Assembly (NCBI GenBank): GCA_049651845.1
Contig: JBASCW010000051.1
Coordinates: 1-5,369 of the forward strand
DNA from: RBG-16-66-20 sp049651845
GTDB taxonomy: Bacteria; Pseudomonadota; Gammaproteobacteria; Burkholderiales; SG8-39
Direction: 5' to 3'
Length of the DNA: 5,369 nt
In this document: piece by piece, positions 1 to 5,369 of the stretch
Position numbering within the stretch: position 1 is the stretch's first letter
How the letters are laid out: the number at the start of each line of letters is the position of its first letter
The notes under the pieces: generated by a model
Databases searched by the model: none
Told to the model about the DNA's origin: nothing
What the model saw: the letters and a program-made list of their open reading frames with translations, nothing else
Translations under genes and position numbers: made by a program

Positions 1-125
1 CCCCCGTACTTCTTGGCCAGGATGTGCGTCATCGCCGCCGTCAGCGTCGTCTTGCCATGATCCACGTGCCCGATCGTGCCCACGTTCAGGTGCGGCTTGG
101 TCCTCTCAAATTTGCCTTTGGCCAT
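1..125 (-). CDS. tuf: Elongation factor Tu, N-terminal fragment (cut by window edge)
   Basis: EF-Tu is the cytoplasmic GTPase that carries aminoacyl-tRNA to the ribosomal A site. Only the first 41 codons lie in the window; the gene runs off the left edge. The translation starts MAKGKFERTKPHLNVGTIGH, and the P-loop (G1) GHVDHGKT is at residues 19-26, as in all bacterial EF-Tu. The ATG at 123-125 is preceded by an AGGAAA Shine-Dalgarno sequence about 6 nt upstream. It is the last visible gene of the str operon, 27 bp behind the fusA stop, and presumably shares its transcript. Residues 30-39 (AAMTHILAKK) differ somewhat from the E. coli form, but nothing looks broken. Many proteobacteria have a second tuf copy; the window cannot show which copy this is beyond its str-operon position. 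Identity is near certain. Confidence 0.97.
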   Translation of the reverse strand, partial: MAKGKFERTKPHLNVGTIGHVDHGKTTLTAAMTHILAKKYG

Positions 126-152
126 GATGTTTCCTGATCTCTAGGTCTGTTG

Positions 153-2261
<2,109 letters not shown>

Positions 2262-2276
2262 TTTCCTTCCGGTTCC

Positions 2277-2747
<471 letters not shown>

Positions 2748-2768
2748 GCGGGTCTCTTTGTCCTGGGG

Positions 2769-3146
2769 TTAGGCCGACTTGGCCAGCTTGGCGCCGTACT
2801 TCGAGCGGCCTTGCTTGCGATCCTTGACGCCCTGCGTGTCCAGCGAGCCGCGCACGATGTGGTAGCGCACGCCCGGCAGGTCCTTCACGCGGCCGCCGCG
2901 GATCAGCACCACCGAGTGCTCCTGCAGGTTGTGGCCTTCGCCGCCGATGTAGCCGATCACCTCGAAGCCGTTGGTCAGGCGCACCTTGGCGACCTTGCGC
3001 AGCGCCGAGTTCGGCTTTTTCGGGGTGGTCGTGTACACGCGCGTGCAGACCCCCCGCTTCTGCGGGGACCTGCCGAGTGCCGGCACCTTCGACTTGTCCT
3101 TCTTGGCGCCGCGCCCGTGGCGCATTAACTGATTGACGGTGGGCAT
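2769..3146 (-). CDS. rpsL: 30S ribosomal protein S12
   Basis: S12 sits at the decoding centre of the 30S subunit and controls accuracy; it is the classical streptomycin-resistance target. The product is 125 residues. I chose the ATG at 3144-3146, giving MPTVNQLMRHGR, because it matches the family N-terminus. The reading frame stays open upstream to 3191, but those 15 extra codons lie in the leader and are unlike S12. Conserved parts are VYTTTPKKPNSALRK with Lys43, and GGRVKDLPG with Lys88 and Asp89 (Asp89 is the RimO methylthiolation site in E. coli). Both lysines are wild type, so no classical streptomycin-resistance change is present. Cys27 of E. coli is Ser here, and the C-terminus reads SKYGAKLAKSA, less basic than the common KRPKK-type tail. 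A GGGAAAAG sequence directly before the ATG is the likely, modest, ribosome-binding site. First gene of the str operon. Confidence 0.99.
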   Translation of the reverse strand: MPTVNQLMRHGRGAKKDKSKVPALGRSPQKRGVCTRVYTTTPKKPNSALRKVAKVRLTNGFEVIGYIGGEGHNLQEHSVVLIRGGRVKDLPGVRYHIVRGSLDTQGVKDRKQGRSKYGAKLAKSA

Positions 3147-3179
3147 CTTTTCCCGTGTTTTGGAGTTTCCAGAAACGAA

Positions 3180-3216
3180 CCGGGCGGCCACGTCTGCTAC
3201 ACGCGTAGCCGCCCAG
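3180..3216 (-). promoter_or_regulatory. GC-rich hairpin in the rpsL leader
   Basis: In the transcript of the minus strand, GGGCGGC (3214 to 3208) pairs perfectly with GCCGCCC (3188 to 3182). The stem can extend outward by one G-U wobble (3215/3181) and one C-G pair (3216/3180). The 19-nt loop contains a nested TAC-GCGT-GTA mini-hairpin (3207 to 3198). It lies between the predicted start of transcription and the S12 start codon. There is no U-run after the stem (GGUUCGUUUC follows), so it is not a normal intrinsic terminator. It could be a transcript-stabilising structure or a regulatory target. The pairing is visible in the sequence; any function is inference. Confidence 0.45.
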
Positions 3217-3237
3217 GGGGTCTAAAAAAGAGGCCGG

Positions 3238-3266
3238 ATTATAAAGAGGTTTTTGGTGCGGCGCAA
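3238..3266 (-). promoter_or_regulatory. Probable sigma70-type promoter of the str operon
   Basis: On the minus strand a TTGCGC -35 element (3266 to 3261, matching TTGACA at its first three bases) is followed by exactly 17 bases and then a perfect TATAAT -10 element (3243 to 3238). Transcription should start near 3231, giving a leader of about 85 nt before the rpsL ATG. The -35 element begins only a few bases past the stop codon of the upstream minus-strand gene. No terminator fits between them, so readthrough from that gene may add to str-operon transcription. The exact hexamer and ideal spacing are seen directly; the activity is inferred. Confidence 0.75.
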
Positions 3267-3270
3267 GGAT

Positions 3271-3741
3271 TCATGGGGCGGGAATTCTCACGAAGCCGAA
3301 GCGTGTCGCGGCCTCGGCGCTCGCCACGGTGGGCAGCCCCGATGCCCGGTCTGCGAACAGCGCCAGGTCCCGGTCGTCCAGTAGCCCCAGGCCAGGCTTG
3401 CCCTGCATCAACACCGAGCCTTCCTCGTCCAGGAAAGCCTGGCCGCATTCGACTGGCCGTCCGCAGTGATCGAAGAGGGCTTCGCCGTCGAAATGCAGCA
3501 CCAGCGGCGTGTAGGCGAGCTCTACGAACACGCGCTGCGGGCCGTTCTGGAAGTACCAGCAGCCGCGCGCGTCGGGCTGGTAGTTGCGGCCAATGAATTC
3601 CCGCAACGCGAGGTTTCCGATCCTTTCATTCCGGATGAGCCAATTCCCCCGCCGATCGAGCGACAACCAGCCATAGACGTCGGGCACGTCGGGCCATTTC
3701 GCCAGGCTGCGCAGCACCGCGTCGTCCATCGCGCGGGCCAT
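3271..3741 (-). CDS. Conserved hypothetical protein, function unknown
   Basis: This encodes 156 residues from the ATG at 3739-3741, or 152 from the ATG at 3727-3729 (MDDAVLRSL). I recognise the general look of a small betaproteobacterial family of unknown function but cannot give a family number with confidence. Visible features are VPDVYGWLSLDRRGNWLIR (about residues 18-36), then FIGRNYQPDARGCWYFQNGPQRVFVELAYTP, rich in aromatic residues and resembling beta-strands, and an acidic LGLLDDRDLALFADR segment near the end. There is no signal peptide or transmembrane segment, so it is probably cytoplasmic. Neither start has a good Shine-Dalgarno sequence. The frame continues to 3843, but that would overlap the divergent thioesterase gene and gives an unrelated-looking extension. 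It reads toward the str operon; its stop lies a few bases before that operon's -35 element. No role is proposed. Confidence 0.8.
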   Translation of the reverse strand: MARAMDDAVLRSLAKWPDVPDVYGWLSLDRRGNWLIRNERIGNLALREFIGRNYQPDARGCWYFQNGPQRVFVELAYTPLVLHFDGEALFDHCGRPVECGQAFLDEEGSVLMQGKPGLGLLDDRDLALFADRASGLPTVASAEAATRFGFVRIPAP

Positions 3742-3757
3742 ATTACACTTTGAGAAT
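3742..3757. promoter_or_regulatory. Very short divergent start region with possible facing promoters
   Basis: Only 16 bp separate the ATG of the minus-strand hypothetical gene (3741) from the ATG of the plus-strand thioesterase (3758). The gap is AT-rich compared with its surroundings. On the plus strand TACACT (3744-3749) matches TATAAT at four of six positions and would place transcription start at about the ATG itself. On the minus strand TATTCT (3758 to 3753) also matches four of six and would give a leader of about 5 nt. Neither has a recognisable -35 element, and neither gene has a clear Shine-Dalgarno sequence. Leaderless or near-leaderless starts are possible; alternatively either gene may start further downstream. 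Tentative. Confidence 0.3.
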
Positions 3758-4213
3758 ATGGCGAAAGAAGATTTCAGGTGCGTGCATCGGCTGCGGGTGC
3801 GCTGGGCCGAGGTGGACATGCAGAAGGTGGTGTTCAACGGCAACTACCTCACCTACATCGATACCGCGCTCGCCGATTACTACCGGGAGATCGGCCTCGC
3901 CTATCCAGAGGGCTACGTCGACCGCTACGGCAACGACATGTTCCTCAGGAAGGCAGCCGTCGAGTACCTGGGCTCGGCGCACTACGAGGACGAGCTCGCG
4001 GTCTATTGCCGTGCCGCGAAGCTCGGCCGCAGCAGCATGACCTTCCTGTTCGAGATCTGGCGCGAGCAGCCCGATCCCGCGGCCGCGCCGCAGATCACCG
4101 CCGAACTGGTCTACGTCAATGCCGATCCGAAGTCCATGAAATCCGCGCCGCTGCCCGAGGACCTGCGCGGGCGCATCCGCGCCTATGAACGCGCGAAACC
4201 CGCGGAAGCCTGA
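3758..4213 (+). CDS. Acyl-CoA thioesterase, 4HBT/YbgC-like hotdog family
   Basis: A 151-residue, single-hotdog-domain protein of the 4-hydroxybenzoyl-CoA thioesterase type, which hydrolyses acyl-CoA to the free acid and CoA in the cytoplasm, usually as a tetramer. The family hallmark is at the N-terminus: HRLRVRWAEVDMQKVVFNGNYLTYID (residues 10-35). Asp20 is at the position of the catalytic aspartate of the family, and NGNY (27-30) precedes the long central helix. The histidine found in YbgC proper (VVYHASY) is Asn27 here, so the substrate may differ from that of E. coli YbgC. Length is normal. The ATG at 3758 has no clear Shine-Dalgarno sequence; MAKEDFRCVHRLRVRW fits the family start. It is followed after one base by a MaoC-type hydratase, so an acyl-CoA pathway role is likely. 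No tol-pal genes are nearby. Substrate unknown. Confidence 0.88.
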   Translation: MAKEDFRCVHRLRVRWAEVDMQKVVFNGNYLTYIDTALADYYREIGLAYPEGYVDRYGNDMFLRKAAVEYLGSAHYEDELAVYCRAAKLGRSSMTFLFEIWREQPDPAAAPQITAELVYVNADPKSMKSAPLPEDLRGRIRAYERAKPAEA

Positions 4214-4214
4214 G

Positions 4215-4682
4215 ATGCCGGCGGAGCTGCTCTACTGGGAGGACTTTCCGGTCGGCGACACCGTGGTGATGGGTACGCATACATTCACCGAGGAGGATAT
4301 CGTCGCGTTCGCGCGCCAGTTCGATCCGCAGCCTTTCCACACGGATCCGGCGGCGGCAAAGAACACCGTCTTCAAGGGCTTGATCGCGAGCGGCTGGCAT
4401 ACCTGCTGCGTCGCGATGCGCCTCATGGTCGACAAGTACGTCGGCCGCTCGGCGAGCCTGGGCTCGCCCGGACTCGACAACATCCGCTGGCTCGCGCCGG
4501 TGCGCGCGGGCGACACCATCACCTACCACCGCACGATCACCGCGTCGCGCGCTTCCGAGAGCAAGCCCGGGGTCGGGCTGGTGCAGTCGCGCTGGGAAGC
4601 CAAGAACCAGCGCGGCGAGACGGTGATGACCATGGAAGGCTGGGGCATGTTCCGCCGGCGCCCGGCCAGGGCCGCCGGCTAA
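4215..4682 (+). CDS. MaoC family (R)-enoyl-CoA hydratase/dehydratase-like protein
   Basis: A 155-residue protein with a MaoC-like hotdog domain. Such proteins hydrate or dehydrate enoyl/3-hydroxyacyl thioesters in the cytoplasm. The catalytic signature is FARQFDPQPFHTDP (residues 32-45) with the Asp37/His42 dyad, followed by the usual GLIASGWHT (55-63). A conserved DNIRWLAPVRAGDTI segment is in the second half. I chose the ATG at 4215: it follows the thioesterase TGA (4211-4213) by one base and has GGAAG about 7 nt upstream. The frame also has an ATG at 4185, but that adds ten basic residues (MNARNPRKPE) not expected in the family and overlaps the upstream gene. The two genes are almost certainly co-transcribed and translationally coupled. 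The C-terminus is a short basic tail, RRRPARAAG. Substrate cannot be told. Confidence 0.9.
   Translation: MPAELLYWEDFPVGDTVVMGTHTFTEEDIVAFARQFDPQPFHTDPAAAKNTVFKGLIASGWHTCCVAMRLMVDKYVGRSASLGSPGLDNIRWLAPVRAGDTITYHRTITASRASESKPGVGLVQSRWEAKNQRGETVMTMEGWGMFRRRPARAAG
4654..4679 (+). other. GC-rich hairpin at the 3' end of the MaoC gene
   Basis: GCCGGCG (4654-4660) pairs perfectly with CGCCGGC (4673-4679). Inside, CCC (4661-4663) pairs with GGG (4669-4671) after a single bulged C, leaving a 5-nt loop. It ends one base before the last letters of the TAA stop. It encodes the terminal Arg/Pro/Ala residues, so GC-rich codon use could produce it by chance. No U-run follows. It may act with the inverted repeat just downstream to end or protect the transcript (inference). 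Confidence 0.3.
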
Positions 4683-4688
4683 TGAGTA

Positions 4689-4745
4689 CTGCGTAAGTAT
4701 TGTCCTAGGTACGCCAAGCGGAAGGATGGGACATTACTTGCGCAG
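4689..4745. repeat. 57-bp imperfect inverted repeat between convergent genes
   Basis: The left arm CTGCGTAAGTATTGTCC (4689-4705) and the right arm GGACATTACTTGCGCAG (4729-4745) are inverted copies matching at 15 of 17 positions. One mismatch would be a G-U wobble in RNA. The stem can extend inward by a wobble and an A-T pair (4706-4707 with 4727-4728). The remaining loop holds a small CGC-CAA-GCG hairpin (4712-4720). The repeat fills nearly the whole gap between the MaoC stop (4682) and the clsB stop (4749). It lacks a T-run on either side, so it is not a canonical intrinsic terminator, although a bidirectional terminator or mRNA-end stabiliser is plausible. The arms also resemble paired ends of a small mobile element or a deleted insertion sequence, and GTA occurs immediately outside both arms. 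I cannot decide between these readings. Confidence 0.6.
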
Positions 4746-4748
4746 GTA

Positions 4749-5369
4749 TCAATAGCTCTGCTGGCCGAAGCCGTACAGGCTCATCATCAGGCGGGCGAAG
4801 CGGTAGGCGAGCCAGATGCGCGCCTTCAATCGAAAGCTCAGGCGCGACCAGTAGTTCGGCGGCACCGCACGCGCGCCCGTCTCGATCGCGTGGTGCAGGC
4901 TCAGGCGCAGCTCGGCGGCGAACGCGGCATCATCGACGAACACGTTGGCTTCGCGCGCGAGCAGCAGGCTCAGCGGGTCGATGTTCGAGGAGCCCACCGT
5001 CGTGATGCGGCCGTCGAACACCGCCACCTTGGCGTGCATCAGGCTCGGGTGGTACTCGTGGATGCGGATGCCGGCGCGCAGCATCTGGCGGTAGAGCGCG
5101 CGCGAAGCGTAGTGCTGCACCGGGTGGTCGGCCTTGCCCTGCAGCAGCAGCGTGACCTCGACGCCGCGGCGCGCCGCGTCGAGCAGCGCGCGGCGAAAGC
5201 GGCGCGCCGGGAAGAAGTACGCGTTGGCGATGACGATTTCCGCGCGCGCCGCCTCGATTCTTTCGAGGTAGGCGCGCTCGATGTCGCGGCGATGGCGCAG
5301 GCTATCGCGCACCACGAGCGCCGCTCTCTGGCCGCCGGCGGGCGCGCCCGCCGGCGGAGCGTGCCGGGC
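4749..5369 (-). CDS. clsB: Cardiolipin synthase ClsB-type phospholipase D protein, C-terminal part (cut by window edge)
   Basis: Only the last 206 codons are present; the frame is open to the right edge. The visible part is the second half of a two-domain phospholipase D-superfamily protein. The catalytic HKD motif is intact: HAKVAVFD (His 5036-5034, Lys 5030-5028, Asp 5015-5013), followed by the usual GSSNIDPLS. Upstream lie LRHRRDIERAYLERI, ANAYFFPARRFRRALLDAARRGVEV and LLQGKADHPVQHYASRALY, which fit the ClsB branch (E. coli YbhO type). That branch makes cardiolipin at the inner membrane. The C-terminus RLKARIWLAYRFARLMMSLYGFGQQSY is basic and amphipathic, perhaps membrane-associated. A GTG at 5315 is not the true start, since it falls inside the conserved fold. 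The most N-terminal visible residues (ARHAPPAGAPAGGQRAAL) look like the linker between the two domains. The gene converges on the MaoC gene. ClsB versus another PLD-type synthase is likely but not proven. Confidence 0.87.
   Translation of the reverse strand, partial: ARHAPPAGAPAGGQRAALVVRDSLRHRRDIERAYLERIEAARAEIVIANAYFFPARRFRRALLDAARRGVEVTLLLQGKADHPVQHYASRALYRQMLRAGIRIHEYHPSLMHAKVAVFDGRITTVGSSNIDPLSLLLAREANVFVDDAAFAAELRLSLHHAIETGARAVPPNYWSRLSFRLKARIWLAYRFARLMMSLYGFGQQSY
5332..5357. repeat. Perfect 26-bp GC palindrome inside clsB
   Basis: Every base from 5332 to 5357 is part of one perfect palindrome: the half-site CCGCCGGCGGGCG is followed directly by its reverse complement, with no spacer. 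It is entirely G and C and is read in the clsB frame as Pro-Pro-Ala-Gly-Ala-Pro-Ala-Gly-Gly, in the low-complexity stretch upstream of the second PLD domain. In RNA it would fold into a long hairpin with a minimal loop. High GC and Ala/Pro/Gly codons make short palindromes common, but 13 matched pairs is more than usual. Confidence 0.6.

Noticed and set aside
3147..3191. An upstream in-frame start for rpsL at 3191
   Set aside because: It would add 15 residues (MAARFVSGNSKTREK) foreign to S12 and would translate the leader hairpin. The MPTVNQL start matches the family.
3273..3596. Plus-strand open frames of 107 and 95 codons across 3273-3753
   Set aside because: They are antisense to the conserved hypothetical gene, very rich in Arg/Pro/Ala, and without a ribosome-binding site or recognisable motif.
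4185..4214. An upstream ATG for the MaoC gene at 4185
   Set aside because: It overlaps the thioesterase gene by 29 bases and adds ten residues not expected in the family. The ATG at 4215 has GGAAG at good spacing directly behind the stop.
4686..4748. GTA on both sides of the 57-bp inverted repeat as a target-site duplication
   Set aside because: Three bases are too few to carry weight alone. It is mentioned as a clue but not called as a duplication without an empty-site comparison.
5165..5178. A 14-bp GC palindrome (CGCGGCGCGCCGCG) in clsB
   Set aside because: It is short, all G and C, within Ala/Arg codons; such palindromes are expected by chance in GC-rich coding sequence.
5313..5315. GTG as a start for a 188-residue protein
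   Set aside because: The frame continues open to the window edge and the product would lack the first HKD domain of ClsB. It is an internal Val codon of a gene cut by the window.

Overview
The window looks like chromosome from a GC-rich betaproteobacterium, probably Burkholderiales or a close relative. This rests on the protein ends and family signatures: S12 beginning MPTVNQLMRHGR, a 156-residue S7 ending in AFSHYRF, EF-G beginning MSVARKTPIERYRNIG, and EF-Tu beginning MAKGKFERTKPH. No mobile-element gene, CRISPR array, rRNA or tRNA is visible, and most of the window is conserved housekeeping sequence.

Positions 1-3273, minus strand, hold the str operon in the classical order rpsL (S12), rpsG (S7), fusA (EF-G), tuf (EF-Tu, cut by the left edge). 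The spacers are only 21, 15 and 27 bp. The operon has a good sigma70-type promoter of its own at 3238-3266, with an exact TATAAT and a 17-bp spacer. A leader of roughly 85 nt follows, containing a GC hairpin. The promoter starts directly behind the stop codon of a conserved hypothetical gene (3271-3741, minus), so rpoBC does not lie immediately upstream.

Positions 3742-3757 are a 16-bp AT-richer gap between two divergent start codons. The hypothetical gene reads left. To the right, on the plus strand, lies a two-gene unit: a 4HBT/YbgC-type hotdog thioesterase (3758-4213) and a MaoC-type hotdog hydratase (4215-4682), separated by one base. Together they suggest acyl-CoA metabolism, but no substrate can be named.

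Positions 4683-4748 separate the hydratase from a convergent gene. Most of this gap is an imperfect inverted repeat with 17-nt arms (4689-4745). From 4749 to the right edge, minus strand, is the C-terminal half of a ClsB-type cardiolipin synthase carrying an intact second HKD motif. A perfect 26-bp GC palindrome (5332-5357) lies in its Ala/Pro/Gly-rich interdomain stretch.

I see no clearly new biological system. The points most worth a second look are the 57-bp inverted repeat between the convergent genes, the palindrome inside clsB, the str-operon leader together with an rpsL-rpsG spacer too short for an E. coli-type S7 control site, and the compact divergent start region.
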